Position numbers and translations under genes: made by a program | The notes under the pieces: generated by a model | Database searches by the model: none | The model's input: only the letters and a program-made list of their open reading frames with translations | What the model was told of the DNA's origin: nothing | Source of the DNA: Gammaproteobacteria bacterium | Lineage (GTDB): Bacteria; Pseudomonadota; Gammaproteobacteria; Pseudomonadales; Azotimanducaceae | Direction: 5' to 3' | NCBI GenBank assembly: GCA_005799745.1 | Contig: SYFY01000046.1 | Location: 1-42,988 of the forward strand | Length of the DNA: 42,988 nt | In this document: piece by piece, positions 33,578 through 41,535 of the stretch | Position numbering within the stretch: position 1 is the first letter of the stretch | Layout: each line of letters begins with the position of its first letter

Positions 33578-35101
33578 CACGTCAGCTTGCAGCTCCGGGT
33601 AGTCAACTGACCAACCCAAGGCTTTTTCGAGGTAACCGCGAGCCAGGTCGAGGCGACCCCGTGCGAGGTAGGCGATGCCCATCGCATGCAGTATTTCATA
33701 CGACCACGGCGCCGCCGCGAGTGATGCCGCAAGAAGCGGCAACGCTTGTCCTCGCTCGGGTGTCAGCAACAAGTACTGCGCATGCCGGGTTCGCGCTTCG
33801 ACATCATCCGGATCAAGTTTATAAGCGCTACTGAACGCCTGACCACTCAGATGTTGATAGTTGCGACTGACACAGGACTTCCCCGCCATCGTGCATAGGT
33901 TTCGATAGGTTCGGCCGGTTTCGAGCCACACCATGAATTGGTCTTCTCCGAGCATCTGCGCCTTTGTGAGTGCCTCGATCGCCGCATTAGGCTGACCGAG
34001 CCACGCGTAGGTGACAGCTGTGGCTGCGAGCACTTCAGCATCCGAAGCACCACCGCTCTGTGGCAACGCCTGCAACATTCGTAGCGCCTCACCCGGGTTT
34101 GACTCGCGAATGTAGCGCGCGAGCACCAGCGTTGCTTCGCGTCTGTTGAGCGTGATGCGTTCAAATGAGGTGTCGAACTTGAATGCCGAGAGTGGGTACT
34201 CAATCGTCAGCACACGTCGCTGGTGACGTTCGAGTCGTTTCGGAAAGTCCTCAAGCGGTAGATCGAAGCTTGACTCGAAGGCCTTCAGCGGTGCTTCACC
34301 GCGGTCGTAGGTATCGAGGTACGTCGCAAGGCTACGTGCAAAACCGCGTTCATCTCTGTCTTCCGCCAACAGCAGATGGTGCACCAATAACCAGGACTGC
34401 GTGTAAAACGAGCTGCGGCGACTTTCCGGGAGGGCCCAGGTGGACGCCGTCTCGAGCACATCTCCCAACGACATAGACGCTTCGCGGCGTAGACTGAATT
34501 TACGACTTTCCGGCATAGCGCCAAGAACGATGCGTTCGTGCTTGCGGTCTTTCCTGAGTTCCAACGTAGACAGAAAGTCGGCGATCCCTTCGGCATACCA
34601 CGCCGGATGGCGCGAATGACTCCGCATCTGCACGAGTTGATGCACGTATTCGTGAAAGACCACCTGATTGCCGAGTGCAAACATGCGCCGCGCGGGCGGA
34701 CGTCCCACCACCATCAGATCACCGGATAACGAGGGACGGGTGAAACCGGTGACTCCGGGCGCACCACCAAACAAAAGCTGTACGTCACCGGGACGATCCA
34801 GCACCAAAAACCGAACTCTCGATGAGCCAAGGTCTTCCGCACCTTCGCCGAGTAAGGCAATCACCACCGCACGGAATAATGAGATGTCTTCGATCAACTC
34901 ACCGATGTGATCACCTTGTTGAGTGGTCATCACCTCGAAGTGCGGCGTTTTATAGAGCGCCCACTCGTCGGCTTCGATGAGCGGTTCTTTGGCTTGTAAA
35001 ACCAATGCACCCAACAGGAAAGGCAGAAAGCACACCAGCTGAACTAGACTGCGTGTTGTTCGCTGCAGGACTTGAGACGACAGCGTGAGCGCACCCACCA
35101 C
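33533..35101 (-). CDS. Secreted zinc metallopeptidase with TPR repeats (DUF1570-like)
   Basis: About 520 residues with a signal peptide or anchor (RTTRSLVQLV to ALVLQA), a DUF1570/peptidase-MA-like catalytic region with HEYVH and, 20 residues on, AWYAEGIADFL, and a C-terminal TPR-like region of paired helices (AATAVTYAWLGQPNAAIEALTKA, MGIAYLARGRLDLARGYLEKAL). The Glu in YAEG is the expected third zinc ligand. The start is uncertain: GTG at 35101 or 35098 precedes the signal segment and slightly overlaps the divergent MFS start; longer starts run deep into the MFS gene. It is a paralogue in layout of the broken gene at 3971-5896. Likely a periplasmic protease with protein partners bound by TPRs, which is inference. 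Confidence 0.8.
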   Translation of the reverse strand: MVGALTLSSQVLQRTTRSLVQLVCFLPFLLGALVLQAKEPLIEADEWALYKTPHFEVMTTQQGDHIGELIEDISLFRAVVIALLGEGAEDLGSSRVRFLVLDRPGDVQLLFGGAPGVTGFTRPSLSGDLMVVGRPPARRMFALGNQVVFHEYVHQLVQMRSHSRHPAWYAEGIADFLSTLELRKDRKHERIVLGAMPESRKFSLRREASMSLGDVLETASTWALPESRRSSFYTQSWLLVHHLLLAEDRDERGFARSLATYLDTYDRGEAPLKAFESSFDLPLEDFPKRLERHQRRVLTIEYPLSAFKFDTSFERITLNRREATLVLARYIRESNPGEALRMLQALPQSGGASDAEVLAATAVTYAWLGQPNAAIEALTKAQMLGEDQFMVWLETGRTYRNLCTMAGKSCVSRNYQHLSGQAFSSAYKLDPDDVEARTRHAQYLLLTPERGQALPLLAASLAAAPWSYEILHAMGIAYLARGRLDLARGYLEKALGWSVDYPELQADVLRLLRQIELLDAGR

Positions 35102-36245
35102 TCGCGATAAAGAACCACCCGTTAGATCTGCCGCGTGGCTCGTTTCCATCGCCACGGGTTTTTCGTTGTTAGGTAACCAAGCCTTGTACGCCATGCTGCC
35201 GGTGATGCACGAATCCCTCGGCCTCTCTGCCATCCAGGTGGGCATCCTGCTTTCGGTCAACCGTTGGGTGCGCCTGCTCACCAACACCTGGGCCCACCAC
35301 GCTGCAGAGCGCCAGGCCGCATCGCGCCTGTTGCCCGCGGCATTAACCCTCGGCACGGCCACCACCGCGCTGTATGCAGTAGCAAGTTCGTTCACGGTAC
35401 TCCTGGTCGCCCGGCTGCTGTGGGGCTTGGCCTGGTCGTTCATCCGTCATTCCGGTGTCGGCGCGGTGATGCAGGACGTTCCGTTTACCGCCGCAGGACA
35501 GGCCATGGGATTCTACAATGGGGTCTCACGGATCGATTCGGCAACAGGTTTGTTCGGGGGAGCTCTACTGATCGATGGCGTGGGCTTTCACGCCGGAGTG
35601 TTGATTCTGGCGGGCATCAGTTTGCTCGGCGTACCGCTCGCCATGCGAGCCTTCAACGGACCACGCAAGCACTAGGACAGTGCGTCGGGTTCCGCGCCTT
35701 TCGCGCTTCTTCTGTTGGGCGGCGCCATCGGCGCGGTTCCGACGTTCGTCCTGAGCACGCTTGGTGCCAGTATCTCGACCTATACCGAAGTGACGAATCT
35801 CATTCCCGCCGCAACTCTCACCGGTGCGGTGTTGGCCACACGGTATGTCCTCGACAGCCTTGCGGCACCAGTACTTGGATTTGTGTTCGATCGAGTGGGT
35901 CTCTTTCGCGCAACCATCATCTGTCTGATCGGAGGCGCGATGCTCCTTGGCTTCGCATCGACGGCGCCGTCGCTGATTCCCTTCGTTGCGTGCATCGTCT
36001 TGTTTTTCGCGATGACAACACTTTTGCATGCAGGTGTGGGAGGTGCGGCAAGTACACTCGGCTCGGGTGCTTATTCAAAGTACGTGACGGCGATGGATTT
36101 TGGTGCGGCTGCAGTGCCCCTACTCGCTTGGGTATTGGTGGCGCAGTTTAATGACCCCTTTATTCCGTTGGCAGCGGCAGGCGTAGTGTCTGCGGTGACA
36201 TTGGCGGCGATTTATCGGCAGATGGCGGGATTGAGGTTGAGGTGA
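35085..36245 (+). pseudogene. MFS transporter interrupted by an in-frame TAG
   Basis: A 12-span major facilitator of about 386 residues. The first half (GTG at 35085, SAAWLVSIATGFSLLGNQALYAMLP to ISLLGVPLAMRAF) carries six spans; the second (FALLLLGGAIGAVPTFVLSTLG to YRQMAG) carries six more in the same frame. TAG at 35673-35675 lies in the central cytoplasmic loop after GPRKH. The nearest sense codon by one change that also suits a loop is CAG, which would restore a CCAGG context, but this is a guess. Each half alone is unlikely to transport. The substrate is unknown. The gene is divergent from the metallopeptidase, with start codons about 15 bp apart and overlapping. Confidence 0.85.
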
Positions 36246-36426
36246 GTCAGGCCTTCTATGCTCACCAGCGATTCGGCAATTTCTTGCAGCAACTCAACCC
36301 AGACTCCTGCAGCCTCCTGCGTTGATGTCCGTAAGCTGTGAACCACCACCGATTGAACTTCCGACAAAGAAGATCAGTTTGGATGAACGCCTCCACACTC
36401 AAGGACGATGTCGCCCTGCAAGCGAA
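36246..36426. other. Spacer after the MFS pseudogene
   Basis: About 180 bp without a supported gene or hairpin; it should carry the promoter for the DUF4160 gene, but none is clear. Confidence 0.4.
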
Positions 36427-36666
36427 ATGAACCCAACCCTGTTTCGTGAAGGTACCTACCGCTTCTTCTTTTTCTCAAGAGAGGAAGCCCGAATGCATAC
36501 GCACGTCTCATCTGAATATGGCGACGCTAAATTCCGGGTATCTCCGGAAATTGATCTGGCAAGCAAGCGGGGTCATTCTGAGTCACCATTGCGCCAGCTC
36601 CGTTTATTGGTGGAGAACCATCAACATGAAATCATCGGCGCGTGGAGAAATTACTTCGGCGGTTGA
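36427..36666 (+). CDS. DUF4160 family protein
   Basis: A 79-residue protein matching DUF4160: MNPTLFREGTYRFFFFSREE, then MHTHVSSEYGDAKFRVSPEI and a C-terminal helix ending EIIGAWRNYF. ATG at 36427 removes 35 unrelated upstream residues. DUF4160 genes very often precede DUF2442 genes with an overlap, as here (41 bp), and the pair has been suggested to be toxin-antitoxin-like; no activity is established to my knowledge. This member looks intact while its partner is broken. Confidence 0.85.
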   Translation: MNPTLFREGTYRFFFFSREEARMHTHVSSEYGDAKFRVSPEIDLASKRGHSESPLRQLRLLVENHQHEIIGAWRNYFGG

Positions 36667-36856
36667 GGTCACAAACATCTCGACCCATGGCATCTGCCTG
36701 CTCAGTGCAACCGGAGAGAAGTCCCTTTCTTTCGATGATTTTCCCTAGTTCAAAAAGGCACCGATCGAAAAGAGCTTACGCGCTGCAGAGCCTCAACCCG
36801 GACACTACTACTGGCCCGACTACCAGAAATTTGCACGCGCATCCGAGCAGAAATGA
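36626..36856 (+). pseudogene. DUF2442 family protein with in-frame TAG at a conserved Trp position
   Basis: The frame begins MKSSARGEITSAVEVTN inside the DUF4160 gene, continues ISTHGICLLSATGEKSLSFDDFP, hits TAG at 36746-36748 and then goes on as FKKAPIEKSL to HYYWPDYQKFA before TGA. DUF2442 proteins usually read FPWF at this point, so TGG to TAG is the likely change. Reverting it gives a 76-residue protein of normal length. The final TGA overlaps the acetyltransferase start as ATGA, so all three genes were one operon. The truncated 40-residue product lacks the C-terminal half. Confidence 0.85.
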
Positions 36857-37323
36857 ACACTCATCAAATCGTTCGACAGTTCCGATCCGAAGACCAGGAT
36901 CAAGCCCGCACCCTGATCCTTGAAGGCTTAAAAGAACACTTCGGCAAAATCCGATATGACTTGAATCCCGACCTCAACGACATCGCTGCCAGTTACCTCA
37001 AAGACAACTCGTCAGATTTCTTCGTGATCGAATTCGATGGTCAGATCGTCGCCACGTCGGGGGTGTTATTCGAACGCCCCGGCGAAGCAAGGATGGTTCG
37101 CGTATCCGTAGGCAAAGCCAACCGACGCCAAGGTTTGTCGACAGCCCTGCTGAGCGCTGTTGAGTCCCTTTACCGGAGCCGAGGGGTATCAGTCCTTTGG
37201 GCAGAAACCAATCTCGATTGGGTCGACGCAATCGGTTTCTATACGTCCATGGGATTTCGTGAAGTGATCCGCAACCATGAAGGCTTGCGACTACGACGTG
37301 AGATCAACCACCTCGCCGATTAA
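36853..37323 (+). CDS. GNAT-family N-acetyltransferase
   Basis: A 156-residue acetyltransferase. The acetyl-CoA loop is visible as VSVGKANRRQGLSTALLSAVE (R/Q-x-x-G-x-G/A form), with the preceding strand MVRVSV and later FYTSMGFREV. It starts at the ATG that overlaps the DUF2442 stop, so it may belong to the same small operon. Its end overlaps the convergent acetyltransferase gene by 20 bp. The substrate is unknown. Confidence 0.88.
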   Translation: MNTHQIVRQFRSEDQDQARTLILEGLKEHFGKIRYDLNPDLNDIAASYLKDNSSDFFVIEFDGQIVATSGVLFERPGEARMVRVSVGKANRRQGLSTALLSAVESLYRSRGVSVLWAETNLDWVDAIGFYTSMGFREVIRNHEGLRLRREINHLAD

Positions 37324-37876
37324 CCCGCAATATCGCGTTAACCTTCTCGCTACTCAGTACACTCGCTGCATCTCGGTCACTGTTGCGCGCCACACCTTCA
37401 AGGGAAAATCCCAGTCGCTCTGCCAAACGCCACGAGCGGACATTTCGTTCATCACAGCGCACCTCAATGCGTTCGACCTTGAGACAGTCAAATGCAACGT
37501 CGATAGCCGCCGTGACAAACTCCTGTGCATACCCAAGACCGGTTCGATCCGAACGAAGCCAATAGCCGATGTGGCAACTCGGAACTGCCCGGTTGATCGT
37601 ATGCACATCAATACTGCCGATCATCAGCCCGTTCGAGTCCCACACTCGCCACACATAAAACTCACCGGCAAGGATGGCGGTTTCTGCACGCTGCGAGACG
37701 TTCTCCAGTGTTTCCACGTCAGAGAGTTTCGCTGAGAACGACAACCAAGGAAAAAACTCGTTCAGCGGGACAGCGATGGCCTCGTGGAGCGCTGGACCAT
37801 CGCCTGTTCGTGCGAATCGAAGCACGAGCCGTGCCGTGCGAACCTCGATGGGCGGCTCGATCGGTGGCTCAACCAT
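37304..37876 (-). CDS. RimJ/RimL-type GNAT acetyltransferase
   Basis: A 190-residue protein with the RimJ/RimL layout: TARLVLRFARTGDGPALHEAI at the N-terminus, a central CHIGYWLRSDRTGLGYAQEFV acetyl-CoA segment and RIEVRCDERNVRSWRLAERLGFSLEG near the C-terminus. This group acetylates N-terminal or side-chain amines of ribosomal and other proteins or small molecules. ATG at 37876. It lies 31 bp downstream of the reductase gene on the same strand. Confidence 0.88.
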   Translation of the reverse strand: MVEPPIEPPIEVRTARLVLRFARTGDGPALHEAIAVPLNEFFPWLSFSAKLSDVETLENVSQRAETAILAGEFYVWRVWDSNGLMIGSIDVHTINRAVPSCHIGYWLRSDRTGLGYAQEFVTAAIDVAFDCLKVERIEVRCDERNVRSWRLAERLGFSLEGVARNSDRDAASVLSSEKVNAILRVNRRGG

Positions 37877-37907
37877 CTAGATCTTCCAGCTCGCTGCGGC
37901 AGAAGCT

Positions 37908-38948
37908 TCAAAGCTCAACCAACGTTTTCCCAAGGTTTTTCCCTGCCAACATGTCGCAGAACGCTTGTGGTGCTGACTCAATCCCCTTGAGTTTGTACTC
38001 CGCATTGCGCAGCGCGCCGCTGCGGAGCGCGCCTTCAAGCCCTGCCATCGCTTCGGGATACCGCCCGGCTTCATCGGTGTACATAAAGCCCTTCAACAGC
38101 ACACGCTTGGTGACCATGTCGAAGAGATTGTCCGGACCGGGGATCGGTTTACCGTCGGCTGATTCATAGGTGGACACCGAACCACATAACACCACTCGCG
38201 CGAACTCCCGAACGTGATGTAACGCTGTGTTGAGCGTTGTTCCACCAACGTTGTCGAAGAAGATGTCCATACCCTCCGGACACAGACGTTTGAGTCCCGT
38301 ATTCAGATCTTCCTGGCGATAGTTGATGGTGGCATCGAAGCCGAATTCCTTTTCAAGTACCGCGCACTTTTCTGCACTGCCGCTGATACCAATCACATAG
38401 GCTCCGGCCGCTTTAAGGAGCTGGCCGGCAACGTTTCCCACCGCACCGGCGGCCGCACTCACCACGGCAACATCCCCACCACGAGGCCGCGCGATGTCTT
38501 CCACACCAAAGTAAGCGGTCATGCCTGTCCCGCCGAGCACGCCAGCGTAATATGAAAGCGGGAATCGAAGATCTTTCGGCAGCCGCGTAACAAAGTCGTC
38601 CGGGCCGGCCTTGCTAAAACGTGTCCACGCGAGGCGCCCCATGAACTGATCCCCGGCAGCGAAATCGGGCCGCTTCGATGCAACCACTGTACCGAGTGTC
38701 AAGCTCATCACTGGCTCACCGAGCGCCATCGCGGCCAGGTAACCGTCACCGCTGCCTTCATTCATCCAGTTGCGAAATCCTGCATCCATGGAAAAGAGAC
38801 GATGTTCAACGAGCATTTCGCCGTCACTGATCGTCGGCATGGGCAGATCAACTTTGCGGAAATCATCAACACGAAGCTGACCTGTTGGTCGGCGAGCAAG
38901 CACTATCGCTGTATTGGGGGCGGTATTGGCGGCTGTATTAGTGGACAT
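37908..38948 (-). CDS. NADP-dependent MDR-family oxidoreductase (CurA/leukotriene B4 dehydrogenase-like)
   Basis: A 346-residue zinc-free medium-chain reductase. It shows ARRPTGQLRVDDFRKVDLPMP at the start, GTGMTAYFG, the cofactor loop VSAAAGAVGNVAGQLLK, MDIFFDNVGGTTLN and a C-terminal FCDMLAGKNLGKTLV, matching curcumin/alkenal reductases that reduce C=C bonds of enones with NADPH. ATG at 38948 with GGGAGAT about 11 bases upstream; a short Asn/Thr/Ala repeat (TNTAANTAPNTA) precedes the domain. It may clear reactive enones made by the catabolic enzymes, which is inference. Confidence 0.9.
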   Translation of the reverse strand: MSTNTAANTAPNTAIVLARRPTGQLRVDDFRKVDLPMPTISDGEMLVEHRLFSMDAGFRNWMNEGSGDGYLAAMALGEPVMSLTLGTVVASKRPDFAAGDQFMGRLAWTRFSKAGPDDFVTRLPKDLRFPLSYYAGVLGGTGMTAYFGVEDIARPRGGDVAVVSAAAGAVGNVAGQLLKAAGAYVIGISGSAEKCAVLEKEFGFDATINYRQEDLNTGLKRLCPEGMDIFFDNVGGTTLNTALHHVREFARVVLCGSVSTYESADGKPIPGPDNLFDMVTKRVLLKGFMYTDEAGRYPEAMAGLEGALRSGALRNAEYKLKGIESAPQAFCDMLAGKNLGKTLVEL

Positions 38949-39044
38949 CTCAGATTCTTATCTCCCTCTTTATGAGGGAACTGTGGCTGGCTGGGGCGTC
39001 TGCGTCAACGCACTCAATCAGGCGCGCTTCAGTGCGCGCGAATG

Positions 39045-39416
39045 TCAGACGAGCAGCACGGGTGGCATGAGCAGTTCCAGAATTAACAAGCTCACCACGA
39101 GCGGTGCCGGTGCGCCGTATTGAGACCAGGCGACGAATCGTGCGACTCCAGCAAGCAGGAATACCCACATCGTGGCTCTGAAGAATGCGCCAAACGTGCG
39201 CAAGTCCCGCGCGGCGAGATAGAGCACAACGCCATACAAGGCGAAGGCAACGCCGTAGAAGCGGTTTTGGCTGCTGAGTGAAGGCTCCGACGAAACGTCT
39301 GCAGACACGGATGCACCCAGCACCGCTTCAGCATCTACGCCAAAGACGAGGTGAATCGCTGCAACCACGATGAACACCGGGGCGATCAACTTGAGGATCA
39401 GCGACAGTTGCTGCAT
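39045..39416 (-). CDS. DUF4345-like small membrane protein
   Basis: A 123-residue protein with four hydrophobic spans: LILKLIAPVFIVVAAIHLVFGVDAEAVLG, VAFALYGVVLYLAARDL, ATMWVFLLAGVARFVAW and PAPLVVSLLILELLMPPVLL. The order and the GVDAE and RFYG-x-AFALYG motifs match DUF4345. ATG at 39416 has GGAG seven bases upstream; ATG at 39428 is the alternative. The function is unknown. It is divergent from the next MFS gene across a GGCT tetranucleotide repeat. Confidence 0.8.
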   Translation of the reverse strand: MQQLSLILKLIAPVFIVVAAIHLVFGVDAEAVLGASVSADVSSEPSLSSQNRFYGVAFALYGVVLYLAARDLRTFGAFFRATMWVFLLAGVARFVAWSQYGAPAPLVVSLLILELLMPPVLLV

Positions 39417-39431
39417 GAGATTCTCCATCCA

Positions 39432-39454
39432 GGCTGGCTGGCTGGCTGGCTGGC
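39432..39454. repeat. Tetranucleotide tandem repeat (GGCT)5-6
   Basis: Five full GGCT copies followed by GGC lie just upstream of the DUF4345-like start, in the gap to the MFS gene. Such repeats change length by slippage. Here it would alter spacing upstream of one or both genes; it is not inside a convincing coding frame. Confidence 0.85.
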
Positions 39455-39555
39455 CAGCACGATTGCACGTCCGTGAAAGAGGTGATTGACCACACGATTC
39501 AGGTAAGCTCCACGTCGCTATCGCGGCACTGGCGCAATTCGCTGGCGGTGTCTTT

Positions 39556-40611
39556 GTGTTCGTCTTCATGTTGAAGGCGGGCGTGTCACCGCCACTCGTG
39601 TTGTGCACGCTCGCTGGTATCAACGCTGCGCGATTCCTGATTCGTCCGCTGGTGTTGCCACTCGCCAAGCGCATTGGCGTACGCAACATCCTGATCCTCG
39701 GCACAGTGATGGAAGCGATCACCTATGTGATGTTGCCGCATATCAGTGGCCCTGATCACATGCTGCTCTGGTTCATCGCACTGACCTCCATTGGCAGTGT
39801 CTTCTATTGGACGTGTTACCACGCCTATTACGCCGCACTCGGTGATGAAGAAGTCCGCCGTGAACAAGTCGGCGGACGTGAAGCAATCATCGCACTCGTA
39901 GGCATCGTTGCTCCGGTTCTCGGTGGACTCGCCATCGCAACGGCGGGACCACACCTCGCGTTCTACGGGATTGCAATCGTGCAGATCTGCGCGGCGTTAC
40001 CGATCATCGGCGCCAAGGATGTACGCATCGAAAGCGAATTCCATGGCAATCGTCGTGACCTGCTTTTTGGCGGTGCCTTGTGCGCCGCCGATGGATGGTT
40101 TGCCGCAAGTTTCTTCCACGTTTGGCAACTCTCTCTCTTAATCACGCTCGGTGAGAAGTTTCAGAACTTTGGTGGCGCCATGGCGTTGGCCGGGCTTGCG
40201 AGCGCAGCGATGAGTCTTGGAATCGGCAAGATGATCGATCTCGGACATGGCAAGCGCTCCGTCTTTTTCGCTTTCTGTGCAGCTGCTCTCGCCGTCTGTA
40301 TTCAGGCCTCCACGTACAACGCAGCCGGTGGTGCCGTAATCGCCAACGGACTCGGCACGTTAGCCGTCGCCCTCACCGCTCCGACTCTGATGACTCGAAT
40401 CTACACCATAGCCAAGGCTTCAGGATGTCCGCTGCGTTTCTCCATCGCCACGGAAGGGGGTTGGGATATCGGGTGTTCAGCGGGTTGTCTGACGGCGGCG
40501 TTGATGTTGTGGATGGGCATGGGATTCACCACTCCCATCTTGTCAGCCATGATCGGGGTGCTATGTGCGGGCGGTTTGTTGGTTACGAGCTACGGTGCAA
40601 CCCGTGGATGA
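39556..40611 (+). CDS. MFS transporter, 5' end probably damaged
   Basis: A 351-residue reading with about 11 membrane spans (VLCTLAGINAARFLIRPLVLPLAKRIG, HMLLWFIALTSIGSVFYWTCYHAYYAALG and others). The translation of the same frame upstream from 39490 (HDSGKLHVAIAALAQFAGGVFVFVFM) clearly belongs to span 1, but no ATG, GTG or TTG lies there before a TGA at 39487-39489. The first standard start is GTG 39556 inside span 1. The original start was therefore probably lost by a point mutation or small indel, or an unusual start codon is used. The C-terminus overlaps the convergent GrpB gene by 29 bp. Confidence 0.7.
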   Translation: MFVFMLKAGVSPPLVLCTLAGINAARFLIRPLVLPLAKRIGVRNILILGTVMEAITYVMLPHISGPDHMLLWFIALTSIGSVFYWTCYHAYYAALGDEEVRREQVGGREAIIALVGIVAPVLGGLAIATAGPHLAFYGIAIVQICAALPIIGAKDVRIESEFHGNRRDLLFGGALCAADGWFAASFFHVWQLSLLITLGEKFQNFGGAMALAGLASAAMSLGIGKMIDLGHGKRSVFFAFCAAALAVCIQASTYNAAGGAVIANGLGTLAVALTAPTLMTRIYTIAKASGCPLRFSIATEGGWDIGCSAGCLTAALMLWMGMGFTTPILSAMIGVLCAGGLLVTSYGATRG

Positions 40612-41080
40612 CTGATTCGATAAACATGGATTTCTCATCGCGGTAGCGTTCCGGGCTCGCCGATGCTAACGAGCGCTTCCGCTGATTGTATTGATCCACC
40701 AGCTTCGGGCTTTCGCGCAGCGCATCCCGAAACCTCATAAAAATCTCGTACTTCGACCCTTCTGCGATCAGCTGAATTGCAACGTCCATTTCGCCGTTAG
40801 GCGCAATCAGCATGCACAACGCGTCATCGCGATGTGTATCCGATTTGATCACATATCGATTCGCTTCAAGGACCATTGTCGCCGCGGAGTGAGTAGGCGG
40901 TGCAACCACTACACAGATATCCAGATCACCTTTGGAGATCGCCCCGGGTATCGACGATGCACCTACATGCTCAATTCGAGCCGAAGGCAACAAGCCTGAG
41001 AGTTCGCGGGCGACGCGCTCGAAAACAAGGTGTACCTCCGCCTGGTACTCGGCGGCTTCATACAGCGCAACCACACTCAC
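40583..41080 (-). CDS. GrpB/UPF0157 nucleotidyltransferase-fold protein
   Basis: A 165-residue protein. The core IEHVGASSIPGAISKGDLDICVVV holds the HVG-S and D-x-D pattern of the GrpB nucleotidyltransferase fold, followed by ANRYVIKSDTHRDD and FRDALRESPKLVDQYNQRKRSLA. GrpB proteins look like minimal nucleotidyltransferases whose biological role is unsettled. GTG at 41080 overlaps the Nudix stop as GTGA, so the two are co-translated. Confidence 0.88.
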   Translation of the reverse strand: MSVVALYEAAEYQAEVHLVFERVARELSGLLPSARIEHVGASSIPGAISKGDLDICVVVAPPTHSAATMVLEANRYVIKSDTHRDDALCMLIAPNGEMDVAIQLIAEGSKYEIFMRFRDALRESPKLVDQYNQRKRSLASASPERYRDEKSMFIESVIHGLHRSS

Positions 41081-41505
41081 CGCTGTCGCAGCAGAGGCAA
41101 CAGAGGCAACACAAAATCAACCAACTCTACGACGTCAATTCGATCCAGCGAGTCGAGTCGATGCCACTCACATCGGTCCGTGCTGCCAGCGACTTCATGA
41201 CGCAATTCGCCGCCCAACAACGTAGCGTGATAGATCACACGTATGCCGTGAAACGCGCGCACATCCGTGTCGTGCCGAAACGAACTTATGCCCGCAAATC
41301 CCATTGGCATGACACGTAGACCCGTTTCTTCTTCGACCTCCCGCACCATTGCTTCTTCGGGATATTCACCAAACTCGATACCACCACCTGGCAGCGTCCA
41401 CATACCCGCGCTGAATATGCCTTCGGAAAATCGGCAGAGCAGAATTCGGTCGACATCACATACGAGACCATAGGCCGAGATTCGTGTGACCTCAACGCGG
41501 CTCAT
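41077..41505 (-). CDS. Nudix hydrolase
   Basis: A 142-residue Nudix protein with the box GGGIEFGEYPEEAMVREVEEETGL, in which the metal-binding REVEEE is intact. It would hydrolyse nucleoside-diphosphate-type bonds. ATG at 41505 is preceded by GGGAGGTGACA, a near-perfect ribosome site, which decides this start over the one at 41523. It forms a two-gene unit with GrpB. Confidence 0.9.
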   Translation of the reverse strand: MSRVEVTRISAYGLVCDVDRILLCRFSEGIFSAGMWTLPGGGIEFGEYPEEAMVREVEEETGLRVMPMGFAGISSFRHDTDVRAFHGIRVIYHATLLGGELRHEVAGSTDRCEWHRLDSLDRIDVVELVDFVLPLLPLLRQR

Positions 41506-41535
41506 TGTCACCTCCCGAGACACTAAAGACGGCCT

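Noticed and set aside
35264..36151. 295-residue open frame overlapping the MFS gene
   Set aside because: Arg/Cys/His-rich out-of-frame translation; the MFS frame has clear membrane spans on both sides of the TAG.
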